A program made the translations under genes and the position numbers. The notes below the pieces were generated by a model. It was not told the origin of the DNA and did not search any database. It worked only from the letters and a program-made list of their open reading frames with translations. DNA of 64,000 nucleotides from JAWKHR01 sp041394725 (GTDB lineage Bacteria > Acidobacteriota > Vicinamibacteria > Vicinamibacterales > SCN-69-37): positions 81,421-145,420 of the forward strand of contig JAWKHR010000012.1 of the NCBI GenBank assembly GCA_041394725.1. Direction: 5' to 3'. Shown piece after piece: positions 1 to 8,680 of the stretch. Positions within the stretch are counted from its first letter, which is position 1. Each line of letters begins with the position of its first letter.

Positions 1-157
1 GGAAGCGGATCGCCTCCATGTGAAACGCGTCCACGGCGCGGCGCAGGGCCTCGGTTTCCTCCACGAGGACAGCCTGGTCGGCCGAGGTGGGCAGCTGCCG
101 CAGCAGGGGCAGCAGGACGTCGAGCTTGGCGAGGGCGGGGGCGGTGCGTTCCGACAT
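1..157 (-). CDS. Partial CDS, N-terminal 52 residues of an unrecognised protein
   Basis: The minus strand is open from an ATG at 157 to the window edge with no stop. The peptide starts MSERTAPALAKLDVLLPLL and is predicted to be mostly helical, alternating Leu-rich and charged stretches. A GGAG ribosome binding site lies about 10 nt upstream of the ATG, which supports this start. No family can be named from 52 residues. It lies 41 bp downstream of the DMT transporter stop on the same strand, so the two could be cotranscribed. Confidence 0.55.
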   Translation of the reverse strand, partial: MSERTAPALAKLDVLLPLLRQLPTSADQAVLVEETEALRRAVDAFHMEAIRF

Positions 158-198
158 GGGCGTTTCTCCAGCAGGAAGAAGATACCCCAGCCGGCGGC

Positions 199-1038
199 TC
201 ATGCGCGCCGGTGGAGGGCCGGAATGGTCGTCAGGCCGACGCCGGCCAGCACGAGCGCCGTCGCCACGACCAGTCGCGTCGGCACGGCCTCGGCGAGCAG
301 GGCCGCGGCGAGCAGCGCCGTCAGCACCGGCACGGTGAGCTGCGCGATCGCCGCGCGCCAGGCCGCCAGGTGCGGCAAGACCGTGTACCAGAGGGTGTAG
401 CCGATGCCCGAGGCGACGGCGCCGGACGCGGCGGCGAGCCAGAACCCGCTCATCGTGAAGGTGTCGCGCGAGACGAACGCGGCGACGCCGACCAGGCCCA
501 TCGCCGAGGCGCGCACGAAGTTGTCGGCGGTGACCGCGAGCGGATCGCGACTGCCGCGGCCGAGCAGGGAATAGGCGCCCCAGCAGACGCCGGCCGCGAG
601 CATGAGCGCCGCGCCGAGGCCGTCGGGCGCGGTCGCGCCGGGCAGGGTCAGCGCGAGCAGGCCGGCGACGGCGAGGACCACGCCGCCCCAGTCCACCCGC
701 GCGGGCCGCTCACCCCGCGCGAGGCCCGTGCCGATCATCGTCACCTGCACCGCGCCGAAGAGGAGCAGCGCGCCCACCGCGGCGCCGATGCGGGTGTAGG
801 CATAGGTGAACGTCACCGCGTAGGCGGCGAGCGTGAGCGCGGGCACCCAGCCGCCGCGATCGGCCGGCGCGCGGCCCCTGGCGCGCACGAGCATCGTCAT
901 GGTCACCGCGCCGGTGACGAGGCGGATGAGCATGAAGGAGGCCCAGTCGAGCCGGCCGCCGCCGAGCGCGCCGCGGGTGAGCAGCGAGTTGGCCGCGAAG
1001 CAGGCCATGGTCGCGGCCGTGAGCAGGAAGACGCGCAC
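199..1038 (-). CDS. DMT-superfamily (EamA) permease
   Basis: A 279-residue protein made almost entirely of hydrophobic segments, about ten, fitting the ten-helix EamA drug/metabolite transporter fold with two five-helix repeats. The length is usual for the family (280-310). Landmarks are a short basic loop near residue 53 (RARGR) and a Gly/Ala-rich middle around TLPGATAPDGLGAALMLAAG. It is expected in the inner membrane, exporting small metabolites; the substrate cannot be inferred. The GTG start at 1038 has no visible Shine-Dalgarno because a 105-bp palindrome ends 13 bp upstream, so the native leader may have been displaced. An internal ATG at residue 11 is an alternative start. Confidence 0.85.
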   Translation of the reverse strand: MRVFLLTAATMACFAANSLLTRGALGGGRLDWASFMLIRLVTGAVTMTMLVRARGRAPADRGGWVPALTLAAYAVTFTYAYTRIGAAVGALLLFGAVQVTMIGTGLARGERPARVDWGGVVLAVAGLLALTLPGATAPDGLGAALMLAAGVCWGAYSLLGRGSRDPLAVTADNFVRASAMGLVGVAAFVSRDTFTMSGFWLAAASGAVASGIGYTLWYTVLPHLAAWRAAIAQLTVPVLTALLAAALLAEAVPTRLVVATALVLAGVGLTTIPALHRRA

Positions 1039-1051
1039 AGACAGATGATAG

Positions 1052-1156
1052 GGGGTCAGGTCTTGGATCGCAGCCTTGGGGCGAGCGGAATGACGAAACC
1101 GTAAGACAGTTTTGTCATTCCGCTCGCCCCAAGGCTGCGATCCAAGACCTGACCCC
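1052..1156. repeat. 105-bp perfect palindrome, family A copy 1
   Basis: The arms 1052-1094 and 1114-1156 are perfect 43-bp reverse complements around a 19-nt centre that can itself form a short AAAC/GTTT stem. The outer 20 nt read GGGGTCAGGTCTTGGATCGC. The same terminal 25 nt recur at 30488, 30593, 48298 and 49699, while the inner stem here differs from the other copies. TA dinucleotides flank both ends (a single extra G on the left). The right end overlaps the TAG stop of the porin gene. No coding capacity. It resembles a non-autonomous mobile palindrome of the MITE or REP type; its transposase is not in the window. Confidence 0.93.
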
Positions 1157-2250
1157 TAGAAATTGATCAGGCCGTGCACGGCGAAGCGCTGCTGGCGCGC
1201 GGGGGCGATGGCGAAGTCGGCGTAGGAGACGCGCTCGTAGTCGAAGAGCAGCGCCGCCGTGGCCGATCCGCCGGGATGCGGGAACCAGTAGGCTCCGCCC
1301 ACGATGATCCGGTTCTGGGTCCCGGCGACGTCGGTGTCCGCGTCCCAGTGGTCGAAGCGGAACAGGCCCTCCCAGCCGTTGCCCTTCTCATGGAAGAAGG
1401 GCGTCACGAAGAACGACACGCCCTTCGAGTCCGTCACGGGGACGCTGACCGACGGCTGGTCGCGGCCGACCATGAAGTCCACGCCGGCGTTGAGCCGGGC
1501 GTGCTCGAACATCCCGGCGGCGATGAACCGCCGGCGCTCGGCGTTCTGCTGGTAGTGGTCGGCGTCGTAGAACGCGGTCACGCGCAGGCCGCGCACCGGC
1601 CCCTCGGCGTTCGGCAGCGGGCGAATCGTCGCCCGGAGCTGGATCGACTTCTGGTCGTTCGACTCGGCCTTCGAGTAGCCCTCGCCGTTGTAGAGGCCCA
1701 CCTGCACGTCCCCGTAGTTGCCCTTGAGCGGCGTCTTGATCGACACGCCCGCGTCGGCCGAACTCATGCCGCCGTCGCGTTCGGCGAACACGGTGCCCTG
1801 GAAGCGGTACCGGTAGACGCCCTCCTGCGAGTCGATGAACGGCGTCTGGATGATGCCGACGCGAATCTGCGTCCCGGCCGGCATCCAGTCGTCCATGTTG
1901 AACTGCGCGTAGGCGTACTTCAGGCGGAAGGTCAGGCTGCCGTTGAGCGAGCTGCCGATGCCCGTCTCGCGCTTGGCGTCGGGGGTGATCCGGAAGGACA
2001 CGACGTGCGACAGCGTGCCCGTGATGTTGAGGTAGGCCCGCGCCACGTTGAAGGCGTTGGGCGAGATCCGGTTGCCGTCGGCGTCGGTCGACTTCGGCTC
2101 CCGGGTGTACGTGTAGTCGTAGAAGATCGTGCCGCCTACTTTGATGGACTGCGCGTCCGGGTTCGACCCGGAAGCCCCCTGTGCCGCCGCCACGGACGGC
2201 AGACCCAGCAACACGACGAACACCAGCCAGCGCGAGACTCGATCAGTCAC
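1156..2250 (-). CDS. Outer-membrane beta-barrel porin (OprP/OprO-like)
   Basis: About 364 residues with a signal peptide (hydrophobic stretch LVFVVLLGLP, cleavage after AAAQ). The rest is beta-rich with alternating aromatic residues and ends in F, the usual C-terminus of barrels recognised by BamA. Segments such as LKYAYAQFNM and IRVGIIQTPFIDSQEG resemble phosphate-selective porin O/P-type barrels. The start is taken at the GTG of VTDRVS (2250), 6 nt after a GGAGG; the upstream GTG at 2256 abuts that GGAGG and is less likely. A TATAGT box lies on the minus strand at 2301-2296. The stop codon TAG uses the first G of the family A palindrome. Substrate unknown. Confidence 0.8.
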   Translation of the reverse strand: MTDRVSRWLVFVVLLGLPSVAAAQGASGSNPDAQSIKVGGTIFYDYTYTREPKSTDADGNRISPNAFNVARAYLNITGTLSHVVSFRITPDAKRETGIGSSLNGSLTFRLKYAYAQFNMDDWMPAGTQIRVGIIQTPFIDSQEGVYRYRFQGTVFAERDGGMSSADAGVSIKTPLKGNYGDVQVGLYNGEGYSKAESNDQKSIQLRATIRPLPNAEGPVRGLRVTAFYDADHYQQNAERRRFIAAGMFEHARLNAGVDFMVGRDQPSVSVPVTDSKGVSFFVTPFFHEKGNGWEGLFRFDHWDADTDVAGTQNRIIVGGAYWFPHPGGSATAALLFDYERVSYADFAIAPARQQRFAVHGLINF

Positions 2251-2469
2251 GAACACCCTCCGACAGGCCCCGCCGGATGCGGGCGCCGGAAGAGCACTAT
2301 AGGGGGAGCGCGTTACACGCGGGGATCCGTGTTGTTACATGTGCGTTAACAAGACGTCGCACCAACGACATTTTCCCGTTACGCCGGCCCGCCAGGCGGC
2401 GACGACCCGCCGGAGGTCTCCCGAATTCTGGCGCCTGACCTGAGACGATGCCCGGCGTTTACATCGTCG

Positions 2470-4026
2470 TTACCTGGTCGCCGGTGTCGTCGCGGGCGGG
2501 TGCCGGTGATGGGTGGCCTGCTCGTAGGCGTAGGCGAGCCGGATGAGGGTCGCCTCGTCCCACGGGCGGCCGTAGAACGTCACCCCGGCCGGGAGCTGCC
2601 CGTCGCGGGTGTAGCCCATGGGGACCTGGATGGCGGGAAAGCCCGACCGCGGCGAGAAGACCTGGCTGTTGTCGCCGTGCGGCGTCATCAGGTCGCCAAT
2701 GAGGCGCGGCGGGTTGCTCCATGTCGGGTAGACGAACGCGTCGAGTTGCAGCTCGTCCATCGTCTTCAGCACGGCGGCGCCGAACGCCTCGCGCGAGGCC
2801 GCATCGGCCTGGCAGGCCTCGCTGTCGGGGCCCTGCGGGGTGGATGCCTGCGCCGACTCGAGGCGCGACTCGATCGACGGGTGATACCGCCGCGACCGGA
2901 TGATCTCCTCGAGCGACTTCACCGGCACCCGGTCGCCGTGGCTCGCGAGCCACTGGTTGATGTCGTACTTGAAGCCCATGCAGGGGCCGGCGCCGCGCCC
3001 GCCGCGGCCGCCGCCGCGCGGCATGTCCACGGTAGCCGGATCGACGATGGTGGCGCCGGCCGCGCGCAGGTCGTCCACCGCCTTCATGAAGACGGCCACG
3101 ACCTCCTCGTCGGCGGTGTTGCGTTCGTAGGCCTGACGCAGGATGCCGATGCGCGCGCCCTTCAGGCCGTCGCGGACGAGCGACGCCGAGTAGTCCGGGA
3201 TCGCGTGGTCGCGCGATCGCGCGGTCACCGGGTCGTCGGGATCCTCGCCGACGACGACCTGGAACACGGCGACGGCGTCCTCGACGGTGCGGGTCATCGG
3301 GCCGGCGATGTCCGCCAGCAGGTTCAGCGGCACCACGCCCGCCCGGCTCGTGAGTCCCATCGTCGAGCGGATGCCGACCAGGGCCTGGTGCGAGGACGGC
3401 CCGCGGATCGAGTTGCCGGTGTCGGTCCCGAGCCCGACCAGGCCGAAATTGGCGGCGACGGCGGCCGCGGTGCCGCCGCTCGACCCGGCGGTCACGCGGT
3501 TGAGTGCGTACGGGTTGCGCGTGTAGCCCGGGAGGATCGAGTTGACGGTCTCGTACGGGCTGAACGCGAACTCGGCCATGTTGGACTTGGCGAGGACGAT
3601 GGCGCCGGCGGCCTTCATCTGCTTCACGAGGAACGCGTCCTTGTCGGACACGAAGCCCTCGAGCGACAGCGAGCCGGCGGCGGTCTGCAGGCCGATGGTC
3701 TCGTAGTTGTCCTTCACGATCGTCGGGACGCAGTGGAGCGGCCCGACCGGGCCGGCTGCGGCGAAGCGCCGGTCCATCTCGTCGGCCTCGCGCCGCGCGT
3801 CGGGGTTGACCACGACGATCGCGTTGAGCGCGGGGCCGCGCTTGTCGTAGGCCTCGATGCGCGCGAGGTAGTGGTCGACGAGCGCGCGGCAGGTCAGCCG
3901 GCCGGCGCGCATCTCGGCGTGGACCTGCGCGATTGTGGCTTCCTCGATCTGGAAGGGCACCTGCTGTCCGGTGAGGCCCGCGGCCGGGACGACCGCGAGG
4001 CTCAGGGCGATGATGGCACGTCGCAT
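2470..4026 (-). CDS. Secreted amidase-signature hydrolase
   Basis: A 518-residue amidase-signature protein. An N-terminal signal peptide (MRRAIIALSLAVVPAAGLTG) implies a periplasmic or extracytoplasmic location. The Ser-cisSer-Lys triad is visible: Lys in TIVKDNYETIG, the cis-Ser region in GTDTGNSIRGPSS, and the nucleophile region in TAGSSGGTAAAVAA. These enzymes hydrolyse amides; the substrate is not predictable. GNSIRGP replaces the common GGSIRIPA, a modest deviation next to the cis-Ser. A Gly/Arg-rich loop (PRGGGRGGRGAG) sits around residue 365. The ATG at 4026 is followed directly by the signal peptide and is preferred over upstream in-frame codons, though its Shine-Dalgarno is weak. Confidence 0.9.
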   Translation of the reverse strand: MRRAIIALSLAVVPAAGLTGQQVPFQIEEATIAQVHAEMRAGRLTCRALVDHYLARIEAYDKRGPALNAIVVVNPDARREADEMDRRFAAAGPVGPLHCVPTIVKDNYETIGLQTAAGSLSLEGFVSDKDAFLVKQMKAAGAIVLAKSNMAEFAFSPYETVNSILPGYTRNPYALNRVTAGSSGGTAAAVAANFGLVGLGTDTGNSIRGPSSHQALVGIRSTMGLTSRAGVVPLNLLADIAGPMTRTVEDAVAVFQVVVGEDPDDPVTARSRDHAIPDYSASLVRDGLKGARIGILRQAYERNTADEEVVAVFMKAVDDLRAAGATIVDPATVDMPRGGGRGGRGAGPCMGFKYDINQWLASHGDRVPVKSLEEIIRSRRYHPSIESRLESAQASTPQGPDSEACQADAASREAFGAAVLKTMDELQLDAFVYPTWSNPPRLIGDLMTPHGDNSQVFSPRSGFPAIQVPMGYTRDGQLPAGVTFYGRPWDEATLIRLAYAYEQATHHRHPPATTPATR

Positions 4027-4033
4027 CCGCGCA

Positions 4034-4618
4034 TCATACGGGCTTGCGGGGCCGGCGGCGAGGGGCGGGTTGACGGGCGCGGCGGGCCCCGTCGAGGGCG
4101 AGCCGGAAGGTCTCGAAACCGTCCGCCGCGCCTTCTGCCTCGCTCCAGCGACGGATGCGGGCCAGGTCCAGGCGATGGCGCCGGCCGATGGCCACGGCGG
4201 CGGCGAGGCTCGCGCGGTCCTGCCAGTGGTAGAAGGCGGCGAGCCGGTCGCGGGCGGCGTCGGTCGGCGACAGCGCGATGACGCGGGACCCGCCGATCGC
4301 GAGCGTGACCGGTCGGATGTCGGTATCGGCGCCGATGGCCACCGGCGCCGGCAGAAACTCGATGAAGAAGGCCGACGCGGGGTGTTCGTATCGCCGGCCG
4401 CGGCGTACGAATCCCAGCGAGGCCATCGCGGTGTCGAGCGGCGCGATCGGGCCTGTCGACCGCAGGACGAAGTCGATGTCGAGTGACTGGTAGTCGCCGG
4501 CGGAGTGGATGCTGGCACAGGCGCCGCCGGTCAGCACCGCGTCGATCCCCGCGCGCCGGAGCGCATCGCCGACCCGCGTCGCGACGCGGGCCAGGGACGT
4601 CCGGGCGGTGATCCTCAC
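4034..4618 (-). CDS. Nucleotidyltransferase-fold protein (MNT/AbiEii-like)
   Basis: 194 residues. The N-terminal part carries a nucleotidyltransferase signature: VLTGGACASIH followed by the acidic pair in LDIDFVL, matching the GG...DxD pattern of the Pol-beta/AbiEii/MNT superfamily. It is shorter than AbiEii toxins (about 300 residues). The GTG start overlaps the TGA of the upstream regulator by 4 nt (GTGA), so translation is probably coupled. Paired with a winged-helix regulator that carries its own palindromic operator, it could be the effector of a toxin-antitoxin-like module or a metabolic nucleotidyltransferase. The fold is visible; the toxin role is inference. Confidence 0.7.
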   Translation of the reverse strand: MRITARTSLARVATRVGDALRRAGIDAVLTGGACASIHSAGDYQSLDIDFVLRSTGPIAPLDTAMASLGFVRRGRRYEHPASAFFIEFLPAPVAIGADTDIRPVTLAIGGSRVIALSPTDAARDRLAAFYHWQDRASLAAAVAIGRRHRLDLARIRRWSEAEGAADGFETFRLALDGARRARQPAPRRRPRKPV

Positions 4619-4953
4619 AAGGGCTTGCCGGCCTTGCGCGGCCGACGCCTCAGGCGAGTGGCGGCCGCGTCGAGATCGGGGAACGCCGCGACCAGCCGCC
4701 GCAGGTAGGCTTCGAGTTCCCCGCGCGCGAAGTAGCGCGGGTTCAGGCGATAGACGCGCGTGCGTCCGACGGCCTGGGCAGCGACGAGGTCATCGCGTTC
4801 CAGGGAGGCCAGGGCCTTCTGGGCGACCGACACCGACACGCCGAGCAGGCGGGCGAGTTCGCGCGCGTAGCTGGACCCGAGGAGCTGGAGCAGGACGAGC
4901 GCGCGGGTTCGCGTGGCCGAGCCGAACGGGGCGGGCCTTGGAATGACCTCCAT
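4615..4953 (-). CDS. Winged-helix DNA-binding regulator paired with the nucleotidyltransferase
   Basis: 112 residues. A helix-turn-helix is visible around residues 30-55 (SYARELARLLGVSVSVAQKA), followed by a wing-like segment VGRTRVYRLNPRYF and a basic C-terminus. The arrangement fits MarR/ArsR-type or AbiEi-type winged helices. It is the first gene of a two-gene operon with a 4-nt overlap to the nucleotidyltransferase. The ATG lies inside the distal half of a tandem palindromic operator (4944-4983), so autoregulation is likely. No Shine-Dalgarno sits at normal spacing, and the transcript may be nearly leaderless. Confidence 0.7.
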   Translation of the reverse strand: MEVIPRPAPFGSATRTRALVLLQLLGSSYARELARLLGVSVSVAQKALASLERDDLVAAQAVGRTRVYRLNPRYFARGELEAYLRRLVAAFPDLDAAATRLRRRPRKAGKPL

Positions 4954-4983
4954 GAGAGGTTATTTGACCTCCGTTGGAGGTCA
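4944..4983. promoter_or_regulatory. Tandem palindromic operator of the HTH/nucleotidyltransferase operon
   Basis: A perfect 19-bp dyad TGACCTCCGTTGGAGGTCA lies at 4965-4983. A second, imperfect copy (TGACCTC-N5-GAGGTTA) lies at 4944-4962. The copies are spaced 21 bp apart, two helical turns, so two dimers would bind the same face. The proximal copy includes the ATG at 4953-4951. The position fits a repressor autoregulating its own gene. Confidence 0.7.
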
Positions 4984-5098
4984 TGTGTCAAGCGGACCCT
5001 CGACCCGGCGGGAACCGCCCCGCGCCGGCGCCCGTCCCTCGCGGGTGGCGTCCGCGTGCGCCCGGGCTGGGTCGTGGTACTCTAGAGTGCTCTCTGGG

Positions 5099-5173
5099 GT
5101 CCCCATCGTCCAGCGGTCAGGACGCGGCCCTTTCAAGGCCGAGACCCGGGTTCGATTCCCGGTGGGGACGCCA
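5099..5173 (+). tRNA. tRNA-Glu (anticodon TTC)
   Basis: A 75-nt cloverleaf. The acceptor GTCCCCA (5099-5105) pairs with TGGGGAC (5163-5169). The anticodon stem GGCC/GGCC encloses loop CTTTCAA with anticodon TTC. The T arm holds GTTCGATTC. Discriminator G is followed by an encoded CCA at 5171-5173. A second Glu isoacceptor (CTC) lies at 61608-61682. Confidence 0.96.
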
Positions 5174-5182
5174 CCGCATTCC

Positions 5183-5935
5183 CTACCACCCCCCGCACCC
5201 CGCCCCAGCCAGCCGCTGTTGCTCGGCGCGAGTGACCGTCAGCAGCCGATCCGGTGCCAGCTCCTGCACGTGCCGATACGTCGCCGCCTCGACATCGGCG
5301 GCGGTGCGACCCTCCAGTACGAACGTGGCAATGTCGTCTTTGAAGGCACCGGTGGACGCCAACGGCCCCGTCAGGAACATTAGGTACCGCGTGCTCCCGC
5401 GCAACGTCGGGAAGCCCGGGCGCTCCGGAGCGCGCACGAGCCGGCCGTCGAGGGTCGTCGTTCCTCCGAGGCGAAGCACCGTCGCGACCGGACGGGCACC
5501 TTCGGTGCTCATCCGCCATGCCTCCCGCAGATCGGGTGGCGCCTTGATCACCTCTGACACCTGGAGATCGACGCTCGTGAAGAGGTAGCCGTTGTCGCTG
5601 GTCGGGGCGACCGTCACATCCGTCGCCGTTCCGACGATGACGGTCGAACTGAGACAGAGCAGGAACCCGATGGCGTCTTGCGGCGCGGGCGGCACGAACG
5701 GATGCGAGATCCCGGCGGCGGGCGGGAGTTCGACGGCGCCGGAAGTCAACCCGAGGAGACGGAGGATGTCGCCAGCCCGGTGTTCGGAGTTGTAGACCGC
5801 GGCGTTGATCTCGCGACGTTGCGTGGGTGTGAGTTCTGCCGGGGCCTGAAATCCGGCCGGCGCTGCCGTGAACAGCGCGGCGAGCGCCAGCGAACCTGGC
5901 ACGCTCGGTCGGCGGGCACCATACGTCGTCCGCAT
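5183..5935 (-). CDS. Secreted protein of unknown function
   Basis: 250 residues with an N-terminal signal-like region (SLALAALFTAAPAGFQAP). The centre is beta-rich, with segments VIVGTATDVTVAP, YLFTSVDLQVSEVIKAP and RYLMFLTG, a pattern recalling small OB-like domains found in secreted acidobacterial proteins. No catalytic motif is visible. It lies convergent to the tRNA-Glu gene, 9 bp from its 3' end. The ATG at 5935 sits at the start of the signal region. Function not recognised; probably exported. Confidence 0.6.
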   Translation of the reverse strand: MRTTYGARRPSVPGSLALAALFTAAPAGFQAPAELTPTQRREINAAVYNSEHRAGDILRLLGLTSGAVELPPAAGISHPFVPPAPQDAIGFLLCLSSTVIVGTATDVTVAPTSDNGYLFTSVDLQVSEVIKAPPDLREAWRMSTEGARPVATVLRLGGTTTLDGRLVRAPERPGFPTLRGSTRYLMFLTGPLASTGAFKDDIATFVLEGRTAADVEAATYRHVQELAPDRLLTVTRAEQQRLAGAGCGGW

Positions 5936-6010
5936 GCGTCCAGAGTAAGCCCAGCGTCCCCCGGGGCCAACCGGGCTCGCACCACGGACCGCGACCGCCG
6001 CCCCGGATCC

Positions 6011-8680
6011 CTACCCGTCCCCCCGCAACAAGCCCATCGCATCAATCCTTGCCGCCCGGCGCGCCGGGATCCAGTTCGCCACCAGCGTGACCGCGAGCAC
6101 GAGCGCCGCGACACCGGTCAGCACCGCCGTCGTGCCGGTGCCGGGCACCACCAGCAGGCGCGACGTCACCCCCAGCGTGGCGCCCGCGCCGGCCAGGCCC
6201 GCCGCGAGGCCCAGTGCCACGAGCGCGAGACCGCGCGTGACGACCTGTCGCTCGACCGTCGCCCGCGGCGCGCCGAGCGCCAGGCGAATCCCGATCTCCC
6301 GCGTCCGCCGAGCCACGACCTGCGCCATCACCCCGTACAGGCCCAGCGCCGAGACGATGAGCGTGACGAGGGCGAAGCCCGAAACGAGCGAGGCCGCCAG
6401 CCGCGCCGGCGCCAGGTATCCGTCCGCCACCGACGCGATCGTGTGCGCGTCGTAAACAGGAATCGCCGCGTCCACCTCACGCATCGCCTCGCGCACCGTC
6501 GCGATCGCCGCCGCGGGCGTGCCGCCGGTCTCCGCGACGAACGAGAGGCTGCCGAACGGCGGGTTCTGCAGAAGCGACACGTAGACCTGCCGCAGGGTAC
6601 GATCGGAGAGGCCCGGCTCCGCGCCGTGAAGACGGACATCGGCGACCACGCCGACGACCTCGATCGGCTGCGACGCCTTCCCACCGGGACGGCTGATCTG
6701 AATCTGATGCCCGATCGGCGATCCGCCGCCGGGGAACAGCCCGCGCGCCGCCGTTTCGCTCAGGATCGCGACTTCCTGCGCGCCTCGCCGGTCCTCGACG
6801 CGGAACTCGCGGCCGGCAACCACCGGGATGCCCATGATGCGGAAGTAGTCGGGCGTCGCCGACAGATACGACGCGTAGAAGCGCTCGTCGCCCGCCTGTT
6901 CAGGACGCCCGGGCACGCTGAACGCCATGCCCACCCCGGTCTCGTGACTGCCCGGCAGGTACCCCGTCGCGCCGACACGCACGATGCCCGGCGCCGCGGC
7001 CAGCCGGTCGCGCGCCCGCTCGAAGAAGTCGACCGTGTTCATCGGGTCCTCGAACCGCGCCAGCGGCAGCGTGACCGTCATCGCCACCGCGCTCGTCCGC
7101 CCGAACCCGAGGTCCACACGCGCGCGCTCGAGCAGCGCGCCCAGCGTGGCGGCGCTCGCGGTCAGCAGCACGAGCGCCATCGCCATCTGGCCGACGATGA
7201 GCCCGGCGCGGAGGTGGCGCCAGACCGGCGATCCGGTCTCCGATCGGCCGAGCCGCGCGACCTGCTCGGCGCGGCTGCCCGCGGCCGCCAGGCCCGGTGC
7301 CGCGCCGAAGACCACCGCGGCGCCCACCGACACCAGCACGGCGATGCCGATGAGTCGTGGATCGACCGCACCGAACCCGAGGTCGCCGAGCACCGCCGGC
7401 GCCAGCAGGCGCAGGCTGTCGAGCGCCCAGCCCGCGGCGACCGCGCCGAGCGCCGCGCCGCCGAACGACAGCAGCAGGCTCTCGATCAGCACCTGCCGCG
7501 CGATGCGCCAGCGCGTGCCACCGAGCGCGCGGCGCAGCGCGTACTCCTGGTCGCGCGACGAGACGCGCGCGAGCAGCAGGTTCGCCACGCTCGCGCAGAC
7601 GACGAGCAGCAGCAGCGCGACGCTGCCGGCGAGCAGCAGCAACGTCGGCCGGACCGGCCCGGTGAGCGCGTCGGCCAGCGGCGTGATCGTCGTCGGATCC
7701 GGGTCGGTGGCCTGTCCGCGGGTCCGCGCGCGCGCGGCGCTGTCGGCGGCGATCGCCTGCGCGGCCTGATCGAACGACACGTCCGGCGAGAGCCGCGCGA
7801 TGATCGACGGTGCGAACGCGGCGCCCGTCGCCTGGTAGTCCACCGACGGCGGGATCCAGACCTCCGTCCGTCCCGGGAACGTGAACCCCGGCGGCATCAC
7901 GCCGGCGACCGTGTAGACCTGGCTGTTGAGGGTGATCGACCGGCCGATGACGGCCGGGTCCGCGCCGAATCGCGCACGCCACAGGTCGTGCGAGAGCATC
8001 GCCGTCCGCGTCACCGCGTCGCCGGCCGGCGGCCACTCGCCGGCGGCGGGCGGCACGTTCAGCGTCTCGAAGAATCCGCGATCCACCACGCCGACCGCGA
8101 CGCGCACGGCGCCTTCACCGTCTTCCAGGTTGGCGCCGCCCGAGGCCCAGCCGCCGGCCGCCTGCACGACGGGCAGGTCGGCGAACGACCGGGACGCAAT
8201 GCGGCTGGTGCCGAAGGCGATGCCCACGTGCTCGACCGACACGAGGCGCGCCGGATCCGGATAGGGGAGCGGCCGCAGCAGCAGGCGGTCGAGTGCCGTG
8301 AAGATCGCGACGCTCGCGCCGATGCCCACCGCCAGCGTCAGCACCGTGGCGATCGTCGTCGCCGGTCGCCGCCGCATCAGCCGCAGCGCGTATCGCACGT
8401 CCTGCCACATGCCGTGACCTCCCTGGCCCCCGCGCCAGCGCGAGGGGCCGCCAAAGGTGGAGTAGGTGGCGTCCGGTCGCCGGCACGCCGAGACGACGAG
8501 GCCGGCGAGGTCGCGGAGCCAGGCCCGGCGGAGATCGTGGCGGCCGGCCTCGCGCCGGTGCCGCCAGAGATCGAGCAGGTCCTGGTGGACTTCCTCGCGG
8601 CGGCGACGCTCGATCGTGGCCGCGACGACACATCGGCCGAGCCACCGCCAGGCCGGCGGCGGCGCCTCCGGCGATCTCAT
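6011..8680 (-). CDS. ADOP-type orphan ABC permease (MacB/FtsX fold), copy 1
   Basis: 889 residues. The order is an N-terminal prefix region (about 1-85, WRWLGRCVVAATI...REEVHQDLLDLW), a first transmembrane helix and MacB periplasmic core (about 90-340), an FtsX block of three helices (385-500), then a second periplasmic core and a C-terminal FtsX block ending at a basic tail. This is the duplicated-permease architecture known in Acidobacteria, without an ATPase partner in the window. The ATG overlaps the stop of padR copy 1 as ATGA, which fixes the start and includes the prefix domain. It is probably an inner-membrane component of a macrolide-exporter-like or mechanotransmission system; the substrate is unknown. 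Confidence 0.9.
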   Translation of the reverse strand: MRSPEAPPPAWRWLGRCVVAATIERRRREEVHQDLLDLWRHRREAGRHDLRRAWLRDLAGLVVSACRRPDATYSTFGGPSRWRGGQGGHGMWQDVRYALRLMRRRPATTIATVLTLAVGIGASVAIFTALDRLLLRPLPYPDPARLVSVEHVGIAFGTSRIASRSFADLPVVQAAGGWASGGANLEDGEGAVRVAVGVVDRGFFETLNVPPAAGEWPPAGDAVTRTAMLSHDLWRARFGADPAVIGRSITLNSQVYTVAGVMPPGFTFPGRTEVWIPPSVDYQATGAAFAPSIIARLSPDVSFDQAAQAIAADSAARARTRGQATDPDPTTITPLADALTGPVRPTLLLLAGSVALLLLVVCASVANLLLARVSSRDQEYALRRALGGTRWRIARQVLIESLLLSFGGAALGAVAAGWALDSLRLLAPAVLGDLGFGAVDPRLIGIAVLVSVGAAVVFGAAPGLAAAGSRAEQVARLGRSETGSPVWRHLRAGLIVGQMAMALVLLTASAATLGALLERARVDLGFGRTSAVAMTVTLPLARFEDPMNTVDFFERARDRLAAAPGIVRVGATGYLPGSHETGVGMAFSVPGRPEQAGDERFYASYLSATPDYFRIMGIPVVAGREFRVEDRRGAQEVAILSETAARGLFPGGGSPIGHQIQISRPGGKASQPIEVVGVVADVRLHGAEPGLSDRTLRQVYVSLLQNPPFGSLSFVAETGGTPAAAIATVREAMREVDAAIPVYDAHTIASVADGYLAPARLAASLVSGFALVTLIVSALGLYGVMAQVVARRTREIGIRLALGAPRATVERQVVTRGLALVALGLAAGLAGAGATLGVTSRLLVVPGTGTTAVLTGVAALVLAVTLVANWIPARRAARIDAMGLLRGDG

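Noticed and set aside
4944..4983. Attenuator hairpin
   Set aside because: Two copies at 21-bp spacing with an AT-rich gap over the start codon fit protein binding better than RNA termination; no T-run follows.
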